A stretch of DNA of 64,000 nucleotides, taken from positions 77,825,249 through 77,889,248 of the forward strand of contig OZ038423.1 in assembly GCA_964036155.1 (NCBI GenBank), written 5' to 3'. Of this stretch, positions 49,286-60,900 are shown piece after piece (the first letter of the stretch is position 1; each line of letters opens with the position of its first letter). Source of the stretch: Diploscapter coronatus (taxonomy: Eukaryota; Nematoda; Chromadorea; Rhabditida; Rhabditidae). The notes beneath the pieces are model-generated. The model was not told the origin of the DNA. It did not search any database and saw only the letters and a list, made by a program, of their open reading frames with translations. The translations under genes and the position numbers were made by a program.

Positions 49286-52200
49286 GAAGTTTATGAAATG
49301 ACGCGTCACTAAAATGGAAATTTACTCGATAAAACATGTCAAGTTAGGCGGAGACTTCGAAATTTCTACCAGTTTTTTAAAATTTTTTTAAAAATAAACT
49401 ACAAAATCCTGAGAAATTACCACCACAAATTTAAATTATCTTCATTTACAATACTAAAAGTGGGCGGTATTTTAGATTCGCGGGGTTATATAAAGCGTTT
49501 GGAAGTCACTCTATGATCAAGGTCGAAAATTGATGTCGAAATCATTACCCATCTTTGTTTTAATGAAATCACTTTAGGTGTATTGATCGACCTTTATTGA
49601 ACTTGTACTATTGATATGTTCGCAGTTTTTAGCTATATTTTTGATACTTTCTAAATAAATAACTGACAGAGCATTTTGCATCAAGGGATGTGGACAATTA
49701 TGCAATGTCACTGATCGTTTACGTCTCTTGTTTGCGATGTGTTTTGTCTAAATATTTTCCTTTTTATTTTATTGCGGCTTTAGATTTATTTGATGTAAAT
49801 GGAGATTCATAATTCATAAGAGCTCAGTTAGTATAAAATATCCTTGTCCACTTTCAAGAACGGGATACTTCGGATTATGAAAAACAAATCACTTGTGAAT
49901 GCTATATGCATTCCCGTAGCCTGCAAGCGACTTCAGAATCATCACTTCAATGGTCGAGAATATTCAGGCCTATTTTTATTGAAACCCAGTCAGTATGACA
50001 CACAAGTCATATCATTTTGAATGTTTGTCAACGCTATTTTTCTTCTAACTTTTTCGTTCGAAAAGCACAATATGGCAATAAAATTGCACTGAGTTTCAGT
50101 TCAGGAAACTTCAGCAAAAATGGACGACCTTGTCTGCGAATTTGGTTTGAAATTTGTTAGTCGTCAAAATACTGTAGTTTGAGATCTTATATTAATGTTA
50201 AGCGACAACACACAACAGACAGGCAAACTGAAGGATAAATATGATAGATATTGTTGATTTGAAACGAACAGACACGTTTTTTAATCGAGAAGAAAAACGT
50301 GCGCGCATTTTTATTCTTTAATTCTTTGTCATTTCTTTCTAGATAGTTTACCAAGTGCAACCTATTTTAGACGTACATAACTGTATACCTTATTTAGGAA
50401 GTAATCATTTGGTATATTGAAATTATTCTAACTGAATGTCTTCAACTGGCTATAGCAAAGATTCGAATAAGTCATTACCAAATGCCTTCGAGGTTTTGAA
50501 AATAAATGATAGGTGGCTGGAAATTATTCAAATTTTTATCAACGAAATTATTCAGTAATTCAAACTATTTCTATGAACAACAACTCTGGTCCAGTGTTGG
50601 AGCTGCTAATTTTCATGCCAGTGTGTGGGAAATGAAAATTATCTTGGTTAAAAGTTCAGTCAATAAGTCAAATCGACGCTCCAACACTCGAAGACGCCTT
50701 TGGATTTGTGATTCTTCCGACAATTTCGCCGATGAAAGCGTTCATCAAGAAGCAAGATGAGTTTTATTGATATTTATGATATTTTTAATCTCAGCACTAA
50801 ATTATGGGTTATTTTCTGATTTTGGTTTACTGTTCAATTATCACCATTAGATGAATAAATGTATGCGTGTAATTGTTTGTCAATTAATGTTTTTAGAACG
50901 TGGCCAATTTTTTTGTTAATAATAGCTCTTCATGATCATTGAAATAAGTAATGTGTACCTAAACTTGAGTGCAAGATATGATTTTTTGGAAGATATGTGC
51001 AATAAAACAAAGATGACCTAGACATTTCGGAACCATATTTTTCATAGTCGTTAAATTCTTCGATGATGTGATCAGATTAGGGCAAAGAACGAAGAAGAAG
51101 GGGCAGTTCGCTGTGTCAAAAATGACTAGCAATTGACTCTTGCAGCAAAGAGAATTCAATCAATTGAAATCGCCGTTTTCGGGGCTATTTTCACGGACAC
51201 ATTTTACTACAAAACGAGTGTAGTTTAGAGATTCCCGGTTATAAATGAAGCGAACTCCTGATAAACATATGGTACAAAATAAAACGAGCAGATAAACTAA
51301 ATTTAGAAATTTATCATTTGAAAGCATTGCGCAGGCAAAGTGATTACCAAAGAGCCATAATTAAAGTCCCCAAGCTCCGCACTTTTGCAGAAATAAGTTG
51401 TTGGTCGAAACGTGGTAGTTTGCAAGCAAAAATTTGCGAAGAAACTACCCTTCAAATTCAAATTGTCACGAAAGGCCTAGTCTAAATCGGTGATAAAGTT
51501 GATAAAACGGTTCTGCGCCAAAAACCAGGTCGTAATTTTGTGTCCAGGCAGTTTGAAGTTTGTCAAAATGTACTCATTTCAAGCAGCGGATTTTAGCGAT
51601 TCATTCAGCCAGAAAAGTTTTTAATGTTATTTTTTCTTCACGGTGGTGTTATTTACCACCCTGTTGATATTTTTGTCAAAAAATTTTGTCACCAACATCA
51701 AATCATCATACTTACTTGGGGATCCTAATCATCATTTTACATAGTATTCCTTTGAATAGTCGATTTTGGAAAATAATGAGAAAATTTTTCATATCAGCAC
51801 TTTTTGCACCGCTTTACTTACTAATTTGGTCTTTAATTAGCAAAAAAGACTGACGTGGCTACGGAGTGAATGTTTCTAGTCGAGAATCTATTATGCAAAA
51901 ATTTAGCTTTCAAGCGAAAAATCCTTAATTCAATACGTGTCGATTAGGATCTTTCTTCTGTCTATTCTGACTATTTCAATTTTGAATTTCTGGTTCTGGG
52001 AATGGCATTCACCAAGGGATCGAACGTAGCCCATATTTGGTCGTATCTGTTCGGGAATCTAAGCTATAAAACTCATTTAAATTCATAAGAAGTGCGGATC
52101 CGAGAGAGTAGTGCAATAATAAAATTAGTTCATTCGTCCTGTATCCGAAAATTAGAACAGAACAATGTTTCTATTCATGTAAAATTGACCTAAAACCTAA

Positions 52201-52442
52201 AGTTTATCACTATTTTAAATCTTATTTAATTTCTGGATGACTAGTTTCTGAGGACATTTAAAAGGAAATGTAAGTCATATTTTGAATTTTATAAATTGGT
52301 TTCTTCCTGAGAGAAAATATTCATGGATAATATATAGTTTAAAAATGAACTGCTAATTCTGAAATTTCTTAAATATTAGATATTTTATTAGTAGGTGTTT
52401 TTATCTATGATCTTTAGATTTGCTATGCCTTACTAAGCCCTA
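49286..52442. other. 3.2-kb intergenic region
   Basis: AT-rich with no supportable gene on either strand. An 84-codon frame at 50506-50760 lacks splice-site or compositional support. No copy of the peptide unit or the MITE was found here. Confidence 0.5.
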
Positions 52443-54464
52443 ATGACCTATATTTCAAATCGAATATTGCATAAATCCTTGAAACGTTTGAGAACTATCT
52501 ATTCGAGAAAGTCCGTTTATATGACAAAAATAGCGCCTTATGTCGGAATAATTATAATTTTATCAGCTATAAACGCCTATTTGTGGATACTTAATGAGGA
52601 CGCTCAAGAAAGTAAGAAATATTTTTAAAATAATAATAATTTTATCTCATATTTTAGGACGATTCGCTGATCTTCAGTTACTAGTAAATAGCATAAATGC
52701 CGCTACTCGACCTCCAATTGTAAGTACTTTGGAGATAAATTTTTTAATTAGCATCCATCTTGAATGATAATTTTGATCATGAAAAGAAAACATGAACTTT
52801 TCAATAGAAGATGAATAAATGAGTTGATTTTCTACTAAATGCCTTGAAAATATAATTATATTATGATTAATTTAGAAAACCAACGAAATAAGCCAAGCAC
52901 TTATCGAATGGTATAGGCATCAAGTACTCGAACGCGCACAATATCTCAAAACGAATGTCACTCTTAATCTATTCAATATTCTAGTGCCAGAGGTAAACGT
53001 TCCTAAATTATTTTTTGAAAAAAGCTGCCAGTGATATCAAAGTTATTCCTGAAATTTAACTTAAAATTAGGCTTACTGTCCCAGAATTCGGTTGGGATCG
53101 ATTTTCGATGGTGGGAAATGGACTTGTGATCCAATAAATATACGGAATGGATGCGTGTAGGAAAATTGAGTCTATTTTAGGGGAGATAAACCGTTTTTAG
53201 AATATTTTCTCTTGGCATAAATGGAAATCCATCATTCGAAAAAGAAATCCAGTACTATACAAATATGCGATGTAAAGTTTACGGGTACGATAAGGTAAAT
53301 TTTGTTGACAGAAATCTGAAACTTTCGAAAATTATTTTAGGAAGCAGATACCATTTCGAATGGAGTCTATCGGTCGATAAATGGGTTGTCTAGAGGAAAA
53401 ACTATTGGTGTTGTCACAAATGAAGACACTAACACTATTTCTCTTGGTAGGTCGAATTGCAACTATATTCTGAACGAAGTTTGAATTTTGGATTATCAGA
53501 AACGAAGATAAACTGAAAAAGTAGACAATTCGCACCAGGGCTGCACAAAGTCCAAATGTTCCTTTTTTATTTTCTCTCCCCATGCTAGCGTACCGATTAT
53601 TTCGCTTTTCTCGGTCTTCTTTAGAACTTCGAAATTCGAAGCTTTAGAGAAAACAGTAAAACGAAATAATCGATATGTTAACGTGGAGAGAATAAAATTT
53701 TTTAAAATCTCGACTTTGGACATTCATAAATTGAATTGCTCAAATTCTGTTTGCAATTTTTCAGAGGATCTAATGAAACTCGAAGGAGTGGGTAGTATCG
53801 AAATTCTGAAAATCGATATCGAGGGTGCGGAATACGAAGTTGTCATTCCTTTCCTTGAAAGGAATTCTGTTTGCCAGGTAAAAACTTTTTTTAAAGATAG
53901 GTTTGGATTTAAAAATTTTAGATTCTTATTGAAATTCATATCAATGAAAAGTCGGAGAATTATGATAAAGTAAAAGATCTGCTGATACAAATTGCCAAGT
54001 AAATTTTATTGTTAAAACCGATAAATTGAGACAGAACAAATGCTGCGAAAAATGAAAATGCCAAGTGCACCTGTATTTATAGGCGGGTGACAAAAACAGA
54101 CGGCTCTTTTTCTTATTTCTTTCTTACATTCCCTACCCTCCCTATCCGTCTGTAAATACAGGAATACAGGGAGCCTCTCAAAAATCATTACTTGCTGAAT
54201 GATCAAATTTTGTAAAGTGCATTGCGAAGTACACACTAATTTCATGCATATAATTTTCGTGCTTTCTGTCCTGCCTCAATTTGCCAGTCATAGACAATCA
54301 TTTTCCGCTTATTCAAAAATACTCATTTTAGGCTGGATTATTTCCTGTTCAACTTCGAAATCAACCCGCTTTCCCCGTTCACAGCCACAGAATTTAGTCT
54401 GATTCACAGAAGCTGTTTCCAACGATACGGGGCTGTGGAAATTGCGAGATATTTGAATGTCTAA
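52443..54464 (+). CDS. FkbM/METTL24-like methyltransferase with N-terminal membrane anchor (putative)
   Basis: Nine exons: 52443-52611, 52658-52719, 52876-52992, 53071-53156, 53201-53294, 53341-53446, 53765-53877, 53922-53998, 54332-54464; phases agree, 318 aa. A basic N-terminus is followed by a hydrophobic segment at about residues 30-50 (APYVGIIIILSAINAYLWIL), giving a type II membrane topology. The lumenal part carries the family landmarks: CPRIRLGS then DGGKW; FSLGINGNPSFE (SAM-binding loop equivalent) then YGYD; ILKIDIEGAEYEV; LIEIHI; and a C-terminal PLSPFTATEFSLIH. These match the METTL24-type Methyltransf_21/FkbM proteins, expanded in nematodes and mostly uncharacterised. Substrate unknown. 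Without the last exon the frame would stop at 54002; splicing to 54332 restores the conserved C-terminal motif. The 318-nt intron before 53765 and the GT|GTAGGA donor at 53157 were chosen by motif continuity. Confidence 0.75.
54070..54162. repeat. Imperfect hairpin in the last intron of the methyltransferase gene
   Basis: The left part has CCTGTATTTA and CAGACGG separated by 17 nt; the right part has CCGTCTGTAAATACAGG, their joined reverse complement. A likely decayed inverted-repeat element. Confidence 0.45.
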
Positions 54465-55334
54465 TTTCAAAGATCCTTTCTTCTTTAACATCGAAATCAA
54501 ACCAAATAGTTTTAAACAGTTATTGGAAGATGTTTCGATATCTTTAACCCATTCTGAAGTTCGATGAAAAACAACTTCCAACATACATGTCTTTCGAGAT
54601 CGATGAGACAGTATGATATATTAGGTTTCATTCAATTTGACGAACGAGAGTTGGGAGACTATTATCAATTTTTTTTGTACATATATCCTGTGTTTGGCAT
54701 TTTTCTCGCTTTAGTTTGTCATTGAGATTGAAAAGTAGGTGCTAGTGCGATAAAATTCTGTGCAACTCGTAAACGCACATTTCTCTAATTTTATAATCTT
54801 TCATTTTTCAATCACTATGATTTATTTTTAATTTCAAGAAGATAAATTTTATAATTTAACTGATCTTCTTTCGAAGTTATATTTTATAGCAAAAGGGTTT
54901 TAGGAAATCGAGAATCGGCTAGGAAAGATAAGTTCTAGAATCTGAAATAACGAAGCATGTAATTCGTATTCCAAATCGATTTTCTTCAGAGTTTTAGGGT
55001 CATTTTAAAGCTAACTTCGCAACTAAACTTGAGCAATTCACTTACATAAATCGGGGAATTTTCTTTTAATAAATTATAATTACAAGAAAATGATTGACAT
55101 ATATTTTCAAACAGAATAAAGATTAGAAAATTTACCTACAATGATCGGGAAAATTATAAATTAAATTGCAAAAAATCTATCTTTGAAAATACTAGTCTAG
55201 AGAAACTCATGAATTATGTGTAAAAATGTCACAAAAAATTAAGGAAAATCTTTCGATCGAATGAGAAGATCAATAAATGATATACCGTATTTTGAGTTTT
55301 GCTTTGATTTGAGATCAGTCGATTTATGGCTGAT
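54465..55334. other. Intergenic region between convergent genes
   Basis: The methyltransferase gene (plus) and PTPA (minus) converge here. AT-rich; an AATAAA at about 55115 on the plus strand lies far from the stop codon. Nothing else recognised. Confidence 0.4.
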
Positions 55335-57598
55335 TTATCCGGGATCGAGTTGAGTCGGAGGGACTGCGGCGGTGGGAGGCGGGACGCGGTACAATGGCTC
55401 AGCCGGAGCGCCCTTTCGCTTGTCGAACGAAAACAGAGATCCGAAACGCAAATGCTGCACCACCGGGAATTTCTTCAGCACCTCAAATAAAAATTCCAAT
55501 TTTAGGTAAAATTTATGGGGAACCTTAAAAGATAGAGTTGCATCGTTGCATACGAAATAGTATAGGAAAATCATTTTTTCTCCTACCAGATCCTATTACA
55601 TTTCGCCTGCAACGATGCAGCTAATTTTCGCAATTGTCATCCTTGGAAAGGATCTATTTTTGAAAAGTTCAAAACTTGAATTGAAGACTGCTTTGCTAAT
55701 TTGAATGCTATTGTGCGTTCAACTCAAATTCATAATTCCAATATTTCAAAGTTTCACAAGAATATGTGTTGGCCTAAATGTTATGTTCATGTAGAAGTGG
55801 CAAAAATTATCTCTTGATGAAAGCGCTCAAATTCCTACCTCTCCCTCATACATCTTGAACATTCCCATATTGACTTTGTCCCAGGACGGCACTGCAGAAA
55901 TGTTCCAAAGCTGATTCGAGTGCTCGTGGAATGGACCGGTTTTTACCTGCAAATTATTGCATAATTTCACAAATATTTAAGAAAATACCTTGAAGATGAA
56001 ATTGACGGCGTCAAAGAAGAGACTTTCGTGGGCGTAATTTTCGGCGGGCTCTTTTCGAGTGTACGAGTCGGGAGTCAGGCGGCGGTTTCCTGAGGTAAAA
56101 AAAGTTGAAATTCATTTATCTTGTGAAATCTTCAAATTTATCAAAATTAATTAAAAGAAGGCTAAAATTGAATGCATTGAAAAATCAAAGAAAATCCATT
56201 TAATGAATTCAAACCAACCGACGAGCTGAGCACTTCCCCAGAGGAAGGGAACGAATTGGAAATCATCGATGGAATGAACGCCTTGACTGCCCGCGGGCTC
56301 CATTCGGTACTCCATCTGCAGAGCGCGACACACTCGCAAGTATCTGAAAGTCAATGAATTCTTAAGCTTATCTTTTCGAAAATTATAAATAATTTCATAA
56401 AGTAGATGATAATGTTAGAATGAATTTCTGAAGTAATCCATAAAATGTCGTACTTTGCAAAGATCCTGAGTGCAGTGGCCTGATGATCGCCCTCCTCGAG
56501 GTAGCCGATTTTATAGAGACACATACAGAACACGAGAAATGACATTTCGTGGCCTGAAAGTCAAATAAAATGAGAATTTACAAGTCATTTTCTTACAAAT
56601 TTTCATTCTTTTAAAACTCGTAATTGGTTGGCTAATTCATCATCTCTCTAGAAAAGAAAATTAACTGCAAAGTTGACCTGATCCATAATCGATTCTGGTC
56701 GAATTTCCGAACGCATCCAGCAAATAGGCCTTCAGCTCGATCACAGCCGCACGCAGTTCCTCAGGCAGCACGTTTTCGAGCAGTGAGTCCACGCTCTGGA
56801 TTTATTGTTTTTAAGGAATAGCAAGGAAAAGTATTCAACCTGTGCGAATTTATCGTACCACTTCCTGTAGGCCTTGTTGCCGTATCGTTGCGCCTCCATT
56901 TCTTCGGGTGGGAAGTCCTTCATCCACGACTCAAAAATGAGAACAATGAAAGATAATCCAGAAATTTTTGGATAATTGTTGGAAAATATACGACAATAAT
57001 GCATACGAAATAGTCATGGAAAATTTTCAGAAAAGTATCCTGTATTTTCCATTTGCAATGCTATTTCATCGCCTCGTTGCCTTGCAATTTCAAGGCTGCC
57101 AAAAGAAACAAATTTAAAAATTCGTCATAAATCGAATTTTTCAGAAACCTCTATTTTCCCAACCTGAATTTCCTCGAGCATATCGATGAGAGCCATTATC
57201 TTCGCACTGCAGGGAATGTCCACGCTCGTCTTCACGCCCTTTACGGAATCGCTGATCGTGTGCAGGAACTGGAGGTATTCCGTGTAGGCCTGCAATTCAA
57301 CTATTTTCGATTTCATCTGAGAACTCAAATCCTATTACATGACTTTTAGGGTGCGTTCATACTCCGCTCACGCTCACGTGAGCTGAAAGAAATAGCAGCA
57401 TGATTTTCAATGCATGAAGAAAGAACATTTTTATATTTACTGGAAATCGTGCAGCCAAGATTTTAACGAATATCATTACATATTTTCAAATTGCCATTTC
57501 ATCATTTTCAGAATTTTTAACTTTACCATTGAGAAGAACCACGGGTTGAGGTCGAATTGGTTGAGAATTTTACGCTCCGGGTTCACAAAGTCCGGCAT
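55335..57598 (-). CDS. PTPA: PTPA: serine/threonine protein phosphatase 2A activator
   Basis: Nine exons in coding order: 57598-57527, 57289-57164, 56929-56840, 56795-56678, 56553-56454, 56343-56219, 56089-55989, 55946-55839, 55481-55335; phases agree, 328 aa, close to the usual 320-360. PTPA is a peptidyl-prolyl isomerase-like chaperone that, with ATP, activates the catalytic subunit of PP2A. Landmarks in order: AYTEYLQFLHTISDSVKG, RYGNKAYRKWY, GNSTRIDYGSGHE, RMEPAGSQGV, DDFQFVPFLWGSAQL, TGPFHEHSNQLWNISAVPSW, FPVVQHLRFGSLF. All invariant blocks known from the human protein are present. The start is set by an ATG 10 nt after a TTTTTCAG acceptor, suggesting trans-splicing. It lies about 390 nt downstream of the HEAT-like gene on the same strand, so the two could form an operon. 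Confidence 0.95.
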
Positions 57599-57608
57599 TT
57601 TTGAGCGC

Positions 57609-57616
57609 CTGAAAAA
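57609..57616 (-). promoter_or_regulatory. Splice acceptor just before the PTPA start codon (possible trans-splice site)
   Basis: The minus strand reads ATTTTTCAG, then 10 nt, then ATG. With an upstream same-strand gene whose poly(A) signal is about 375 nt away, SL2-type operon splicing is plausible; a cis-spliced 5' exon is the alternative. Confidence 0.5.
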
Positions 57617-57989
57617 TATTTTTAGAAAGAGGAAAAAATGATTGCTTCTGAAAATATTTGATTTGGAATATTGACCAAATCCTTTTCAATGATCTTCGTA
57701 AATTTAGCCAGCAACATTTATTCGAAAAATGTGATGATAATAGTAAATACGAGAAAAAAACGATAGAAAGTATGAAATCATCAGGAATTGAGCAACCCGA
57801 TAAGTGGACAAACAAAATAATACCCGCTAGAAGATAGAAAAAAGATACTTTCAGATAACTTCAAATTACTGATATCCTATCGAATTTGATCCTACAAAAT
57901 TCCTTTTAAATCTGTCTTCCAAACATTGAAAAGAAATGTCAAACTCGGAGAAGAAGTAATTTGCAGGAAAATTTTACCTGTCAACATTC

Positions 57990-57995
57990 TTTATT
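57990..57995 (-). terminator. Poly(A) signal overlapping the stop codon of the HEAT-like gene
   Basis: The minus strand reads GAATAAAG, in which TAA is the stop codon of the last exon and also the core of AATAAA. If used, the 3' UTR would be only about 15-20 nt. Confidence 0.55.
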
Positions 57996-60900
57996 CAATA
58001 GGCGCAGCAGGGATGTTGTCGCGAATAACGGCAGCATTTTTCTGCTCTCTTAAATTCGTGCACAGAGCTGTCACCGAATCGCGGTGTTCTGATAGGAATT
58101 CGCGGGCCTGAAATCAATTTTTTTATTTTGAATGCATTTTCAGATAAAAAACGTTTCTGATATTTCGTCACGTCACAACAAAGATGTTGCACACGTTTTG
58201 CATCCCTCCTCTCTTGTGCCCCGCCTACCTTTTTTCGTTTGCTAGGATGCTATTTCACGCGAGAAATAGCATGGAAAAGATAGGTGGAACACTTCCAAAA
58301 GCGAGTTGCAACGAGCGTGCAACGTTCTTGTTATGGCTTGAAAATAATATTATATGGAGTTTTGCATCTTTTCTAGATATTGGCTATTTTTTGGCAATAT
58401 TTTGATAGATCATCAAATGATTCAGGCTCATTATGGTTACCATTCTCTTTCCTGAGAAATAGTACGGAGAAAAGAAAGAGGGTGGTAACTACAAGGAGGG
58501 GCCAGTGATTCATTACTCTCTGAAATTGTTCTTCAAAATAACACGATGAAAATTACCCTTTGCAAATTGGACTCCAAGTAGAGTCCCAGAATGGAGAGAA
58601 TCGAGTCGCCGATTTGCAAGGACTGAGGGGTTTGCTGGACGAGTTGCTGCTGAAATCGAGCAATTTTCCTGTAATTTGCTAAATTTGTCAAACCTCGTAG
58701 AGATTGAGCAGAATGGAGATAGCGATGTCCAGATTGTCGAGTTCGTAATCGACGAAGTGCGGCAGGAGGACGATCGAGGCATGCACGAGCAGGGCCACGT
58801 GCAGCTGATGTGTACGGCTCTGGAAAGAAATATTCAGACTTCTCAGAAGTTTGTAAATGACGGAATACAGTAGTTGGGAGGTAAGAAATTCGAGAAGTAG
58901 TCCGAGAAAAGTGCGTATTGTTATTCCGCCTAATACAGTGTGCCATTTAGTAAATGAAAAAATCCGAAAGAAAATAAAATAAAATAAAATTGAAAATTTT
59001 CCCAAAATGTTGTATTTTGAAATCAACTCACCCTTTCTTTTCCCGACCTCATTTTCAACGCCAACGACAATTGGTTTGTGATAATTCCATACTGTCTGAA
59101 AATAATTCTTTTTAAAAACCAAAGAAGCAAAATCAAACCTCTTCAAAATGAGCGGCTTTTCAATGAGGATGTAGTTCAGAGTGTCCATTGCCGCTGCGAC
59201 CAGGTCTGAAAAAAATCATTCTTGGAAAGAATATCGATTTTTCAAACCTGTATTAGAATCGATGAGCGTAGCAACAAGGTCTTCAGCCCGTTTGTCCCAT
59301 TCGCTGCTCGTGCAAAGACGGCCTGTCAAGCGAACTGAGCCTGGCAGGGAGGAAGTGCACGAAATGCCTGAAATTCGTTTCATAATGAAAAACAAAGCTA
59401 TTATTTCCCTGATTAGAAGTAAAACAATTTCTGCATTTATAGTCCGTTTTTTTTTTAACTTTCCTACATCCTAACTTAAACTTCCACACAAAAATACCAA
59501 TGGCGATGGTATAAGCTGTTAACAAATAAAGAACGTCAATCAGCTTAAACTTTAGCTTGATGGAAATGAATTCATTTCGAAATTGATAAACTCTGGATCA
59601 AATGTAATATGCACTTACAAGGAAACAGCTCCTCGAGTCTGGAAATGCACAACTTGGCTGCCTGTCGACTGGCGTATGGATTGTTAGAAGCGAACACGCG
59701 AATGAAGCCTTCCACGAACGGGCAGAGCACTTCGAAACCGCATTTGTCTTTCTGAAAACTCGTGATATTTCAATGAACAAATGAGGTATTTTTCTCCAGA
59801 TTATGCTCATAAGACAATATTTGAACTCACTTTTCAGCGAACTAGAATAAGATTTCGACAAAATAAACAGAATCTATGGATTGTTAACATTTCAAGTTAG
59901 TAGCATTCTCTCCCAGAAAAAATAATGAATGTTACGTGATATTGAGAGAGTTACTTTGGGGGAGAACTCCATCATTATTAGCCCGAAATTTTTCTTCGAA
60001 AAATGACTTGCCAGCGCAGTAGCAATAGCCGTTGCTTTGTTGACATTAGCTTCATTTTCCCTGACCGCTTGCGAAACGAACATGGCCAAAGTCGACAGCT
60101 CCGACTTGTCCACTATTTTGTACTTCTCCGAATCGATGCAGTGCGAGATGAAGTCGCATACAAGAACTGCGTTCAGTCTGAAAAAATTCAATGATCAACA
60201 ATTCTAAATTTTTGTTTTTTTTTCTAAAAATACGAAGAGTTTTTAAATTGATAGGAAACTCTAATGATAAATTTTACTTTGGATTATGCGCCTGAAGAAG
60301 AGCGTTGCAGATTCTGTGCAGAGCTTTGAGTGAAGATCTCAAAGGCAATTGCCAAACGAGTCCGTCCAGACCATTTCTGCCGGAAAATAGGGAGGTAAGC
60401 TGAAAATCATGAATTCAAAGATTTTATCCAACATGAAATTCGACATAAGACTTTTCTCAAGAAAATGAGTTTAAAAGTTGAATAGAAGTAAAGAAGCCAA
60501 CCCGTTTCTCGAATTTCTTCTCGTCCTCATGCTCATCCACAATCTCAGGCATCAGCTGCATGTACTCATTCAGATACTTGCTCCTGTCGTTCTGAGCCAC
60601 ATTTACTTGTTTCGTTAGTGCTTCGAGAATTGCGTCCGCACTCATTGCCTGAAAGTCAGCAAAAATAGCAACAGGATTTTATATCATTGAAAATGACGAA
60701 ATGAGTAAGTGAAATGAAGTTCAATTCATATGACACAATTTTTTGTAATGCAAAACTAGGAAAAATGTTTGGAAAGAAAGTCAAACCTTCTCCGACTTCT
60801 TCTTCTTGACGACTTTTGTGGCTGCAGCTGGGGCGAATCGATGCAGATACGAGGCGACAGAAGGGCTCATCGAAGTGGCGTTTTTCAAGAACTTGTTCGC

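Noticed and set aside
50506..50760. An 84-codon open frame on the plus strand
   Set aside because: No recognised motif, no splice context and no neighbouring exon.
53500..53764. Exon candidates between 53446 and 53765 in the methyltransferase gene (for example the frame reading RNNRYVNVERIKFF)
   Set aside because: Phases do not join; direct splicing from 53446 to 53765 gives an in-frame match to the family pattern.
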